A DNA stretch of 34,900 nt from Pseudomonadota bacterium (GTDB lineage Bacteria; Pseudomonadota; Gammaproteobacteria; Burkholderiales; Thiobacillaceae), in contig JAJZRE010000025.1 in the NCBI GenBank assembly GCA_021802945.1, forward strand, positions 1,332-36,231, written 5' to 3'. Position numbers and translations under genes: made by a program. The notes under the pieces are model-generated. The model was not told the origin of the DNA. It saw only the letters and a list, made by a program, of their open reading frames with translations, and did not search any database. This document shows, piece after piece, positions 1-11,387 of the stretch; the stretch's first letter is position 1, and each line of letters begins with the position of its first letter.

Positions 1-173
1 TCGACGTCGGCATCAACCGCCTGCCTGACGGCAAGCTGGTCGGCGATGTCGACTTCGACACCGCCATCGAGCGCGCCGGATGGATCACCCCGGTGCCGGG
101 CGGGGTGGGGCCGATGACCGTGGCGACTCTGCTGGAAAACACGCTCGAAGCGGCGCTGATGCACAATCCCTAG
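1..173 (+). CDS. folD: FolD C-terminus (5' end outside window)
   Basis: These are the last 56 codons of the bifunctional methylenetetrahydrofolate dehydrogenase/cyclohydrolase, a cytoplasmic enzyme of one-carbon metabolism. The reading frame begins at base 3. The tail carries the family's C-terminal signature, DVGINR near the start and then [19 protein letters not shown], which closes the NADP-binding domain. The stop codon TAG (171-173) is also the first three bases of a tandem heptamer repeat, so the repeat element directly abuts, and may have supplied, the stop. The rest of the gene lies upstream of the window. The identification rests on the conserved GGVGPMT block and is firm. Confidence 0.93.
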   Translation, partial: DVGINRLPDGKLVGDVDFDTAIERAGWITPVPGGVGPMTVATLLENTLEAALMHNP

Positions 174-256
174 GGGCTAGGGGCTAGGGGCTTCTCTGGA
201 TTTCGCGGCCTCCGGCCGCTCATTCCCTAAATCCTAGCCCCTAAATCCTAGATCCC
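171..256. repeat. Palindromic heptamer-repeat element, copy 1
   Basis: The left arm is three exact copies of TAGGGGC (171-191). The centre is a hairpin, GCGGCC (205-210), loop TCC, GGCCGC (214-219). The right arm is four 7-mers, CCTAAAT, CCTAGCC, CCTAAAT and CCTAGAT (226-253), plus CCC. The left heptamers are the reverse complement of the CCTAGCC type in the right arm, so the whole element is an imperfect palindrome with tandem substructure. It fills the gap between the folD stop and the cbbY stop, which converge on it. A second element of the same design lies at 8490-8586, sharing CATTCCCTA and ATCCTAG on the right side. I do not recognise a named family. Confidence 0.85.
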
Positions 257-261
257 TTTCT

Positions 262-1020
262 CTAGCTGCGATGCAGCGCCTTCAAATACCCAACGTCGAC
301 GAACGGCCGGCCGAGTTCGGCCCCGGCGAGCCGCTGGTTCGGCGCACCGGGTTCGCCGAGGTCGGACAGCACGACAGCGGCGCCGCTGAAATCGTGATCC
401 AGCGTGTAGTCGTTCACCGTCACCAGCGTTTTCAGGCCGGCCCCCAGGCTGGCGCGCAGGCCGTTTTCCGAGTCCTCGAACGCCAGGCAGTCGGCGGCGG
501 CGAGCCCCATTTTCTGCAGTGCGTAGTGATAGATGTCGGGCGCGGGTTTCTTCGCCGGCACGATGTCGCCCGCCGCGATCACTTCGAACCAGTCCTGGGT
601 GCCTGGCCCGAGGCTGTGCTCCAGCAGCACGGTGACGTTTTCCGGCGTCGTGGTGGTGGCGATTGCCAGACGCAGGCCGGCGGCGCGCGCCTCGAGCAGC
701 AGACGCCTGACGCCGGGGCGCATCGGGATGCCGCCGCGCGCGGCCAGCGCACTGTAAATGCGGGTCTTGGCCTTGTGCAGGTCGGCCACCAGGTCGTCGA
801 AGTTGTCCGGCTTCCTATAGTCCGGCCGATAGTGGTCGATATAGTGCTTCATCCGCTCCTTGCCGCCGGTGACGGCGAGCAGTTTGCCGTAGAGGGCAGC
901 ATCCCAGTGCCAGTCGAGGCCGGCGTCGGCAAAGGCCTGATTGAAGGCGGGCCGGTGGCCGTCTCGCTCGGTGTCGGCAAGCGTGCCGTCCACGTCGAAG
1001 AGTAGGGCGTGCAGTGTCAT
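262..1020 (-). CDS. cbbY: CbbY-type HAD phosphatase (xylulose-1,5-bisphosphate phosphatase)
   Basis: This 252-residue cytoplasmic HAD-superfamily hydrolase has motif [11 protein letters not shown] with the catalytic aspartates at about 9 and 11, motif II Thr in the TTTTPEN stretch, motif III Lys in [10 protein letters not shown] and motif [10 protein letters not shown]. The cap region keeps the GLDWHWD and TGGKERM blocks typical of CbbY. In photosynthetic and chemolithotrophic bacteria CbbY removes xylulose-1,5-bisphosphate, a misfire inhibitor of Rubisco. This suggests that the host fixes CO2, although no other cbb gene is in the window. The ATG start (1020) faces dksA across about 90 bases. 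A related sugar-phosphate phosphatase with another substrate cannot be excluded. Confidence 0.8.
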   Translation of the reverse strand: MTLHALLFDVDGTLADTERDGHRPAFNQAFADAGLDWHWDAALYGKLLAVTGGKERMKHYIDHYRPDYRKPDNFDDLVADLHKAKTRIYSALAARGGIPMRPGVRRLLLEARAAGLRLAIATTTTPENVTVLLEHSLGPGTQDWFEVIAAGDIVPAKKPAPDIYHYALQKMGLAAADCLAFEDSENGLRASLGAGLKTLVTVNDYTLDHDFSGAAVVLSDLGEPGAPNQRLAGAELGRPFVDVGYLKALHRS

Positions 1021-1110
1021 ATGGGTTGCGGCGTTTTGGCGATTCTGATATTAAGTCGGGTTGGGCTTGGCCCGGTTAGACCGAAATTTTCAAAGAGAAC
1101 AGAGAACGAG

Positions 1111-1530
1111 ATGGCTGAAACTTTGATGCGCTTCGAGCCCTACAAGGCCAAAAAGGGCGAAGAATACATGAATGCAAAACAGCTCGCGCATTTTCGCAAA
1201 ATGCTCGAAGCCTGGAAAGCCGAATTATCGCAGGACATCGATACGACCCTGCATTCCATGCAGGACGAGCAGACGGTGTTTGCCGACCCCAACGACCGTG
1301 CCACCCAGGAATCCGACATGGCGCTCGAACTGCGCAATCGCGACCGGGAGCGCAAGCTGATCAGGAAGATCAACGAAACCATCGCCAAGATCGATGGCGG
1401 TGACTACGGCTACTGTGAGTCCTGCGGCGTCGAAATCGGGCTGGAGCGCCTGCAGGCACGTCCGACCGCGACGCTGTGCATCGACTGCAAGACGCTCGAG
1501 GAAATCCGCGAGCGCCAGGTCGCGAAATAA
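1111..1530 (+). CDS. dksA: RNA polymerase-binding transcription factor DksA
   Basis: This 139-residue DksA binds the RNA polymerase secondary channel and, with ppGpp, mediates the stringent response. It has a coiled coil (about 25-95) whose tip carries the essential DPNDRA motif (Asp59 and Asp62), followed by a zinc finger with Cys102, Cys105, Cys123 and Cys126 (YCESCG and LCIDC). The frame is open upstream to 1009, but that extension would overlap cbbY; the ATG at 1111 gives the normal DksA length. A purine-rich stretch, GAGAACAGAGAACGAG, precedes the start, so the ribosome-binding site is weak. The small conserved gene at 1575 follows in the same direction and is probably co-transcribed. 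Confidence 0.96.
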   Translation: MAETLMRFEPYKAKKGEEYMNAKQLAHFRKMLEAWKAELSQDIDTTLHSMQDEQTVFADPNDRATQESDMALELRNRDRERKLIRKINETIAKIDGGDYGYCESCGVEIGLERLQARPTATLCIDCKTLEEIRERQVAK

Positions 1531-1574
1531 GCGTTGGCCAATCCGGTCATCGAACACACATCCAGGGAAACGCC

Positions 1575-2042
1575 ATGGCCCAGACCCGTCCGGAACTGAC
1601 CGACGAATTCGACCGTTATTACAATGGCCTGCTCTACAGCGTGATGCGCTGGGATCAGCTGACGTCGTTCTGGCAAAAGGTAGACGCCGACGCGGGGTGG
1701 TACCTCTATGCGGTGGGCCAGGATGTTCCGGCGGCGCCGTCCGCTGCCGACACGGTGCAGCAGTTCATGCGGGAACTGGATGAACTGCTGCGGCGCGAGC
1801 ATCACGAGGATTACTGCGCGATTGTTTACGCGGACAATCTGGATGCCCCCAACTTCATCAAGATTTACGATCCCAACCATCTCGGAAGTTCGTGCGGGTC
1901 GAGCGCGACCAAGTCATCCGTCCTTCCCGGCTGGCTGATGAGCCGAACGCCACCACGCGAACTCGAAATTCGGGGCGTGGTGACAGGCCAGCGCAAGCGC
2001 TGGTGGCAATCGTTTCTCTCCAGTACCGGTCGTACGGCATAA
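1575..2042 (+). CDS. Conserved small protein of unknown function downstream of dksA
   Basis: This is a 155-residue soluble protein without signal peptide or membrane segment. It is rich in acidic and aromatic residues in its first half. The central block YADNLDAPNFIKIYDPNHLG followed by SSCG (about 85-108), then VLPGWLMSRTPP, looks like a conserved core. I recall similar IYDPN-LG-CG blocks in betaproteobacterial hypothetical proteins, but I know no function. The ATG at 1575 is preceded by AGGGA at suitable spacing; an in-frame extension back to 1476 would overlap dksA and is rejected. It sits 44 bases after dksA, and an intrinsic terminator follows its TAA at once, so dksA and this gene probably form one unit. 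The last 20 residues are basic and Ser-rich. Confidence 0.75.
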   Translation: MAQTRPELTDEFDRYYNGLLYSVMRWDQLTSFWQKVDADAGWYLYAVGQDVPAAPSAADTVQQFMRELDELLRREHHEDYCAIVYADNLDAPNFIKIYDPNHLGSSCGSSATKSSVLPGWLMSRTPPRELEIRGVVTGQRKRWWQSFLSSTGRTA

Positions 2043-2044
2043 AA

Positions 2045-2070
2045 AAAACCGCGCCCGAGAGCGCGGTTTT
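2045..2070. terminator. Bidirectional intrinsic terminator
   Basis: A perfect 10-bp stem AAAACCGCGC / GCGCGGTTTT encloses the loop CCGAGA, with an A-run on the left and a T-run on the right, so it can end transcripts from both sides. It separates the dksA unit (+) from the Asr-like gene (-), which converge on it. The core is nearly identical to the terminator at 4554-4583. Confidence 0.9.
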
Positions 2071-2086
2071 TTTGTGCCGGGAAGAA

Positions 2087-2323
2087 TTACTTCTTGGCGG
2101 GTTCGGCAGCAGCGTCGCCCTTTTTCTCTTCGGCCTTCTTCGCAGCAGCCTTCTTGACGTGCTTCTTGACCTTTTTGTGGGCCTTTTTCGGAGCGGCTGC
2201 GGGCTTTTCTGCAGCGGTGGCGGCGCCGTTAGCGGGCGCGGCGGGGGCATCGGCGGCGATGGCGGACAGGCTGAAAGCACCGGCAATCGTCGCGGCGACC
2301 AGGGAAGACAGCAGTTTGTTCAT
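2087..2323 (-). CDS. Exported Ala/Lys-rich small protein, acid-shock (Asr)-like
   Basis: This 78-residue protein starts with a signal peptide (MNKLLSSL, hydrophobic core, cleavage after about SAIAA). The mature part is almost only Ala, Lys, Pro, Glu and some His, with a basic middle (KKAHKKVKKHVKKAAAKK) and an acidic tail. The ATG at 2323 was chosen because AAGGAG precedes it at good spacing and the signal peptide then begins normally; an upstream in-frame ATG would add 12 residues and bury that site. Composition and layout match enterobacterial Asr, the periplasmic acid-shock protein under two-component control, but low-complexity similarity is weak evidence of homology. A response-regulator gene is divergently transcribed next to it, with a direct-repeat box between. 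Confidence 0.7.
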   Translation of the reverse strand: MNKLLSSLVAATIAGAFSLSAIAADAPAAPANGAATAAEKPAAAPKKAHKKVKKHVKKAAAKKAEEKKGDAAAEPAKK

Positions 2324-2398
2324 CAATTTCTCCTTTGTGATCAGTGGATTGGCATGCAATCTCGATTGACTGCATGGGAGCCACTATGCGGCGTCATC

Positions 2399-2415
2399 CT
2401 TACACGAACCTTACG
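2399..2415 (+). promoter_or_regulatory. Direct-repeat operator resembling a PmrA/QseB box
   Basis: CTTACA (2399-2404) and CTTACG (2410-2415) are 11 bp apart, one helical turn, as in the 6-N5-6 boxes bound by PmrA/QseB-type OmpR regulators. The box lies in the 167-bp space between the Asr-like gene and the response regulator. On the minus strand a possible -10 (CATAGT, + strand 2383-2388) sits about 10 bp beyond it, so the box would occupy the -35 region of the Asr-like gene. The sequence CCTTACACGA recurs at 30764-30773 in front of the second response regulator. Binding is inferred, not shown. Confidence 0.5.
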
Positions 2416-2450
2416 GTTCCCTGCAAGGCCCCGCCTGTATTCGCACAGTG

Positions 2451-2479
2451 TTGAAGGCCGAATGGCCTGAGTTTATGTC
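2451..2479 (+). promoter_or_regulatory. Possible promoter of the response-regulator operon
   Basis: TTGAAG (2451-2456) and TATGTC (2474-2479) are separated by 17 bp. Both hexamers are only partial matches to the sigma-70 consensus, and the start site would be only a few bases from the ATG at 2491. It is the best candidate I can find in this gap and is weak. Confidence 0.3.
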
Positions 2480-2490
2480 AGACTTCAAAC

Positions 2491-3159
2491 ATGAAAATTC
2501 TGCTCGTGGAAGATGATCCGACCCTGGGCGAGGCGGTCATGCTGGCGGTCCGCCAGGCGGGCTTCGCGGTCGACTGGAGCCGTGACGGAGTGCAGGCGGA
2601 AACCGCGCTGAAGGCCTATGCCTACGATGCCATGCTGCTCGATCTGGGGCTGCCCCGGCGAGAGGGTCTGGAGGTGTTGCGCAATGTGCGCAGGCGCGGC
2701 GCGGCCCTGCCGGTGATGATTCTCACGGCACGCGATACGGTGGAAGACCGGGTGCGTGGTCTGGACGCCGGGGCGGACGATTACCTGCTGAAGCCGTTTG
2801 CGCTGGACGAACTGCTTGCGCGGTTGCGGGCATTGCTGCGGCGGGCGCATGGCGTGGCCGATACCCAGATACGCATGGGGCGTTTTGTCTTTGACAGCGT
2901 GAAGCGGCAAGCCAGCGTCGACGAGACGCCGCTGGTATTGTCCGCGCGCGAGGTGGAGGTGCTCGAAATCCTGCTCAATCATGCCGGCCGTGTCACGGCC
3001 AAGGAGGCGATCGCAGACCGTCTGACAGGCTGGGACGAAGGCGTGGGCGACAATGCGGTGGAGGTCTACATCCATCGCCTGCGGCGCAAGCTCGAGGGCT
3101 CCGGCGTGGTGATCCGCACGCTGCGCGGCCTGGGGTATCTGCTGGAAGCCGAACGTTGA
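2491..3159 (+). CDS. OmpR-family response regulator (QseB/PmrA-like)
   Basis: This 222-residue regulator has an N-terminal receiver domain with acidic pocket E7/D8/D9, phospho-acceptor Asp51 (LLDLGLP), Thr79 and Lys101 (KPFALDEL), and a C-terminal winged-helix DNA-binding domain (about 125-220) ending in VYIHRLRRKL and IRTLRGLGYLLE. The pattern places it with the QseB/PmrA/TctD type. The partner kinase starts inside its stop codon, so the two are translationally coupled. The direct-repeat box at 2399-2415 is a candidate autoregulatory site. Its paralogue at 30065-30748 has the same key residues at the same positions. The inducing signal cannot be read from sequence. Confidence 0.92.
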   Translation: MKILLVEDDPTLGEAVMLAVRQAGFAVDWSRDGVQAETALKAYAYDAMLLDLGLPRREGLEVLRNVRRRGAALPVMILTARDTVEDRVRGLDAGADDYLLKPFALDELLARLRALLRRAHGVADTQIRMGRFVFDSVKRQASVDETPLVLSAREVEVLEILLNHAGRVTAKEAIADRLTGWDEGVGDNAVEVYIHRLRRKLEGSGVVIRTLRGLGYLLEAER

Positions 3160-4544
3160 ACGCGGTAAATCAGACAAGCCTGCGGCGGCAACTGATTGTT
3201 CGCATGCTGTCGATGATGCTGCCGCTGTTCATTCTGCTGTGGGGGATCGCCTATTTGTACAGCCAGTATTTCATCAATGCGGCGTTTGACCGCTCGCTGA
3301 TACGACGTACCTACGCGCTTGCCGACCGGGTGGAGGTATTGCAGGGTCAGGTACAGGTGGACTTGCCGGTTGCCGCGCGCGAATTGCTGGTATTTGACCA
3401 GGAAGATCTGCTGTTTCACAGCATCACCAATCCGGAGGGGAAGGTCATCGAGGGCGAGCAGGATATGCCGCCGCTCCCCGCGAAGCGGGGCATCAGGCCG
3501 GGCCAACTGATCGTCTACGACGGAACCAAGGACGGTGAACGTGTTCGGGTAGCCGCATTTGGGCTTTCGCTCAAGGGAACCAGTGCGACCGGGACGGCGC
3601 TGGTTCAGGTAGGGGAAACGCTGTCGCATCGTTCCGCGATGGCCGATCGCGCCACGCTGGCGATTGTGATCCCGATGCTTCTGATGACGCTGACGGCGGC
3701 GGCCGCCATTGCCTATGGCGTGGGGCGCGGGCTCGAACCGCTGAGCCGGCTGCGAGACCGCCTGTCGGCGCGGCAGGCGTTCGACCTGAGTCCCGTTCCG
3801 CTGGAGGGGACGCCTGCCGAATTGCGGCCCTTCCTCGACGAAATCAACTCATTGCTGCAGCGCCTGTCGGAAGCGGTCGACGCACAGTCGCGTTTCGTCG
3901 CGGATGCCGCACATCAACTTCGCACGCCGATCGCCGGCATCCGCGCGCAGGCCGAAGCCGCGCTGGCGAGCGCGCGGCATGAGGATGCACACCACGCATT
4001 GGCACGGATTGCCCAGTCGACTCGGACCATGGGGGAACTGGTTCAGAAGCTTCTCATCCTCGCGCGCGTCGATGCGGCTGAAAATACCCTGCGTTTGAGC
4101 CTGCTCGATGGGGTGAAGGTGGTGCGTGTGGTCGCGCGCGAGTGGGCCCCGCAGGCGTTGGCACAAGGCGTTGAAATAGGGTTTGAAACGAAAGATCCGG
4201 AAGCCCGGGTGATGGGCGACGAACAGCTGCTCCGGGAGATGCTCGCCAATCTGATCGACAATGCCCTGCGTTACGGCGGGACGCGGATCACGCTGACGGT
4301 ATGCAATTCGGCGTCCGGCGTGACGTGGCAGGTGACGGACAATGGACCGGGCATTGCGGAACACGAGCGTGGTGCGGTGTTTGCCCCGTTCCATCGGCTG
4401 TCGGGCAGTGTCGACGGGGCCGGACTCGGCCTGACCATCGTCCAGCGCATCGCGCAACTGCATGGCGCGACGGTAAGCCTGGCAGCCGGCGAAGCGGGAA
4501 CGGGACTGGCGGTCACGGTGAGATTTCCTTCCGCGCCCGCGTGA
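3156..4544 (+). CDS. Sensor histidine kinase (QseC/TctE-like)
   Basis: This is a 462-residue inner-membrane kinase. TM1 is about 15-37, followed by a periplasmic sensor of about 125 residues of the 2CSK_N style, TM2 about 166-187, a HAMP-like linker, the HisKA domain with His253 in DAAHQLRTP, and the ATPase domain with the N box NLIDNALRYGG (about 365-375), G1 DNGPGI and G2 GAGLGL. The start is taken as TTG at 3156, overlapping the regulator's TGA (TTGA). An internal ATG at about 3204 would cut the N-terminal basic segment and is less likely. The partner is the regulator just upstream. A bidirectional terminator follows. Confidence 0.9.
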   Translation: MNAVNQTSLRRQLIVRMLSMMLPLFILLWGIAYLYSQYFINAAFDRSLIRRTYALADRVEVLQGQVQVDLPVAARELLVFDQEDLLFHSITNPEGKVIEGEQDMPPLPAKRGIRPGQLIVYDGTKDGERVRVAAFGLSLKGTSATGTALVQVGETLSHRSAMADRATLAIVIPMLLMTLTAAAAIAYGVGRGLEPLSRLRDRLSARQAFDLSPVPLEGTPAELRPFLDEINSLLQRLSEAVDAQSRFVADAAHQLRTPIAGIRAQAEAALASARHEDAHHALARIAQSTRTMGELVQKLLILARVDAAENTLRLSLLDGVKVVRVVAREWAPQALAQGVEIGFETKDPEARVMGDEQLLREMLANLIDNALRYGGTRITLTVCNSASGVTWQVTDNGPGIAEHERGAVFAPFHRLSGSVDGAGLGLTIVQRIAQLHGATVSLAAGEAGTGLAVTVRFPSAPA

Positions 4545-4553
4545 ACAGAAAAG

Positions 4554-4583
4554 AAAAAACCGCGCCCGAAAGCGCGGTTTTTT
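4554..4583. terminator. Bidirectional intrinsic terminator
   Basis: A 12-bp stem AAAAAACCGCGC / GCGCGGTTTTTT encloses the loop CCGAAA. It lies between the converging kinase gene (+) and pnp (-) and gives U-runs in both directions. It is the same hairpin core as at 2045-2070 with one loop change. Confidence 0.92.
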
Positions 4584-4601
4584 AACGGGACCGGGTTTGA
4601 A

Positions 4602-6731
<2,130 letters not shown>

Positions 6732-6749
6732 ACGAGTTCCTTTCAAAGC

Positions 6750-6775
6750 AAAAACGCCCCGCGAGAGCGGGGCGT
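6750..6775 (-). terminator. Intrinsic-terminator-like hairpin in the pnp leader
   Basis: A 9-bp stem ACGCCCCGC / GCGGGGCGT encloses a GAGA tetraloop (CTCT on the transcript), followed on the minus strand by five U. It lies about 20 bases before the pnp GTG and overlaps the approach to its Shine-Dalgarno site. It would end most rpsO transcripts. No promoter fits between it and pnp, so pnp expression must depend on read-through or on processing here. Confidence 0.85.
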
Positions 6776-6804
6776 GGGAAATTCAGGGGGCGACATGCCC
6801 CATC

Positions 6805-6843
6805 CACTGTGCCGGTGCAGCAGGGTGCCGGATCATCACAGTG
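6805..6843. repeat. Inverted repeat in the rpsO-pnp intergenic region
   Basis: CACTGTG (6805-6811) and CACAGTG (6837-6843) form a 7-bp inverted repeat around a 25-base GC-rich loop, starting 12 bases after the rpsO stop. In E. coli this interval holds an RNase III-cut stem in the pnp leader, and this could be an analogue. It has no U-run and is not a terminator. Confidence 0.5.
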
Positions 6844-6855
6844 TCCTCGTCGGGT

Positions 6856-7125
6856 TTACTTGCGCAGACCGAGACGATCGATCAGGGTCTTGTAGCCTTC
6901 GAGGTTGGTGCGCTTCAGGTAGTCGAGCAGCTTGCGGCGGCGGCTCACCATCTTCAGCAGACCACGGCGCGAGTGGTGATCCTTCATGTTGGCCTTGAAG
7001 TGGCCGGTCAGGTCGTTGATGCGCGCCGTCAGCAGGGCAACCTGCACTTCGGGCGAACCGGTGTCGGCGGCGGCGCGTTGGTAATTCTGGACGATCTCGG
7101 CTTTTTGAGCGACGGTAACAGCCAT
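6856..7125 (-). CDS. rpsO: 30S ribosomal protein S15
   Basis: This 89-residue S15 has the usual length. It binds 16S rRNA at an early step of 30S assembly. The conserved segments [32 protein letters not shown] and [10 protein letters not shown] span the four-helix fold and the rRNA-binding surface. The ATG is preceded by AAGGAG at ideal spacing. It sits between truB and pnp as in many proteobacteria. A promoter candidate lies in the truB-rpsO gap, and a strong hairpin follows before pnp. The identification is certain. Confidence 0.99.
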   Translation of the reverse strand: MAVTVAQKAEIVQNYQRAAADTGSPEVQVALLTARINDLTGHFKANMKDHHSRRGLLKMVSRRRKLLDYLKRTNLEGYKTLIDRLGLRK

Positions 7126-7187
7126 GGTGTACTCCTTCTAAATCGCGTGGCCTGCGGCTGAGCGGGACACGTTCGGGGAAACGGCGG

Positions 7188-7217
7188 ATTTTACGCTGAA
7201 TGAGGGGGGTAACTCAA
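7188..7217 (-). promoter_or_regulatory. Probable internal promoter for rpsO-pnp
   Basis: On the minus strand TTGAGT (7217-7212) overlaps the truB stop codon and is followed after 18 bp by TAAAAT (7193-7188), a 5/6 match to the -10 consensus. The transcript would have a leader of about 55 bases to rpsO. An internal promoter here matches the known arrangement in E. coli. Confidence 0.5.
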
Positions 7218-8110
7218 GTCCGTTGTGTGGAGACGAGACGGCGCGGCACGAGTTGGCCCGCATCCGCGTCGACCAGCCCAATAAAGGCGTTTTCAGCGGT
7301 GTAGGCGCGCATCAAGCCGGGCTCTGCGGCGACATGCGCGATGCTGCGGCCCTGGCGCAAGGCCTCCGCTTTGGCGTCTTCGAGCATGACCGCGGGCAGG
7401 TGGGCCACCAGGCAGTCGGCTGGGAGCAGCAGGGCGTAGCGTTGAACGGGATCGAGCGCTTCCAGTTCGGCAAGCGTGCGGGCCTGTTCCAGCTGGAATC
7501 CGCCCGCAGCGGTACGCGTCAGCGCGGTGAGATGGGCGCCGCAGCCGAGTAGGGCACCGATATCCTGCGCCAGGGTGCGGATGTAGGTGCCGGCGCTGCA
7601 TTGCACGTCGAGCACCACGCGCGGCGGAGCACATTCGACCAGATCGAGCGCGCGGATCGTCACTTTGCGGGCCGGACGATCAATTTCGATTCCGGCGCGG
7701 GCATATTCGTAGAGTGGGCGTCCCTGGTGCTTGAGTGCCGAATGCATGGGCGGAATCTGCTCGATTTCACCTCTGAAGCGCGGCAGCACGGCGTCGATGT
7801 CGGCACGGCTGGCCGCCACCTCGCAGGTGTTGAGCACTTCACCTTCCGGGTCGCCTGTGCTGGTGGTGACGCCCAGTTGCAGCACGGCGCGATAGCGCTT
7901 GTCCGCATCCAGCAGGTAGGCCGAGAATTTGGTCGCCTCGCCGAAACACAGCGGCAACAGGCCGTCGGCGAAGGGGTCGAGGGTACCGGTGTGGCCCGCC
8001 TTTCTGGCGTTGAGCAGCCACTTGGCTTTCTGCAGCGCGGCGTTGGAGGTGATACCGGCCGGCTTGTTCAGCAGCAGTACGCCGTCGATAGGCTGACGGG
8101 CTGGCTTCAC
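7214..8110 (-). CDS. truB: tRNA pseudouridine-55 synthase TruB
   Basis: This 298-residue enzyme makes pseudouridine 55 in the T loop of tRNAs. The N-terminal block GVLLLNKPAGITSN, the catalytic motif GHTGTLDPFADGLLP with Asp45, and the YRAVLQLGVTTSTGD segment identify TruB; the C-terminal PUA-like part ends with GLVDADAGQLVPRRL. The start is GTG (8110), whose last bases overlap the rbfA stop as GTGA, so the genes are translationally coupled. It lies between rbfA and rpsO in the conserved operon. Confidence 0.97.
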   Translation of the reverse strand: MKPARQPIDGVLLLNKPAGITSNAALQKAKWLLNARKAGHTGTLDPFADGLLPLCFGEATKFSAYLLDADKRYRAVLQLGVTTSTGDPEGEVLNTCEVAASRADIDAVLPRFRGEIEQIPPMHSALKHQGRPLYEYARAGIEIDRPARKVTIRALDLVECAPPRVVLDVQCSAGTYIRTLAQDIGALLGCGAHLTALTRTAAGGFQLEQARTLAELEALDPVQRYALLLPADCLVAHLPAVMLEDAKAEALRQGRSIAHVAAEPGLMRAYTAENAFIGLVDADAGQLVPRRLVSTQRT

Positions 8111-8481
8111 GCGTCTTTCGGGTGTTTGGCGTCTTCAGCGACGGCGGTTTCGATCAACTGGGTGAGCTCGATGCCGCGCTCGACCGAGCGGTCGTACACG
8201 AAAGTGAGCTTGGGCACCACGCGCAGCTGCATGCGGTGCGACAGCTGCGAGCGCAGAAAGCCGCTGGCGCGCTGCAGGCCCTGCAGGCAGGCGGCGTGCT
8301 CGGCCTCGCCGCCCAGCGTGGTGAAGAAGACCTTGGCGAACTCCATGTCGCGGTTGACCTCCACCTCGGTGATGGTGAGCATGCCGACGCGCGGATCCTT
8401 CACTTCCTGCCGGATCAGCTCCGGCAGTTCGCGCTGGATCTGGTCGGCGACGCGGCGGGCGCGGGGAAAGTCTTTGGGCAT
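8107..8481 (-). CDS. rbfA: Ribosome-binding factor A
   Basis: This 124-residue RbfA is a KH-like protein that binds the immature 30S subunit and aids 16S rRNA maturation. Recognisable parts are RRVADQIQRELPELIRQEVKDPRVG at the N-terminus (cited in pieces: VADQIQREL, DPRVGMLTITEVEV) and the VVPKLTFVYDRSVERG strand near the end. No Shine-Dalgarno site precedes the ATG: the bases immediately upstream belong to the palindromic heptamer element (8490-8586), leaving only about eight bases between them. Translation may rely on coupling, leader structure or S1. The stop overlaps the truB start. Confidence 0.96.
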   Translation of the reverse strand: MPKDFPRARRVADQIQRELPELIRQEVKDPRVGMLTITEVEVNRDMEFAKVFFTTLGGEAEHAACLQGLQRASGFLRSQLSHRMQLRVVPKLTFVYDRSVERGIELTQLIETAVAEDAKHPKDA

Positions 8482-8489
8482 GATTGTTG

Positions 8490-8586
8490 GGGGCTAGGAG
8501 TTAGGAATTAGGGGCTAGGGAAGAAGGCGCGCGGCTGCGCCGCGCACATTCCCTAGATCCTAGACCCTAGATCCAAGCTCCTCGAT
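8490..8586. repeat. Palindromic heptamer-repeat element, copy 2
   Basis: The left arm is four 7-mers, GGGGCTA, GGAGTTA, GGAATTA and GGGGCTA (8490-8517). The central hairpin is GCGCGGC (8529-8535), loop TGC, GCCGCGC (8539-8545). The right arm is CCTAGAT, CCTAGAC, CCTAGAT (8552-8572), then degenerate CCAAGCT and CCTCGAT up to the infB stop. It shares design and the right-side CATTCCCTA and ATCCTAG words with copy 1, while the hairpin stems differ. It lies inside the infB-rbfA transcript and would fold into one long stem there. Confidence 0.85.
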
Positions 8587-8588
8587 CC

Positions 8589-11378
<2,790 letters not shown>

Positions 11379-11387
11379 GCAGTCCTC

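Noticed and set aside
1021-1110. Promoter for dksA
   Set aside because: Several TTGG-type hexamers occur, but none pairs with a credible -10 at proper spacing.
2344-2375. CAATC-TC-GATTG palindrome in the leader of the Asr-like gene
   Set aside because: Five base pairs with a two-base loop is not a stable hairpin, and it does not match a known operator.
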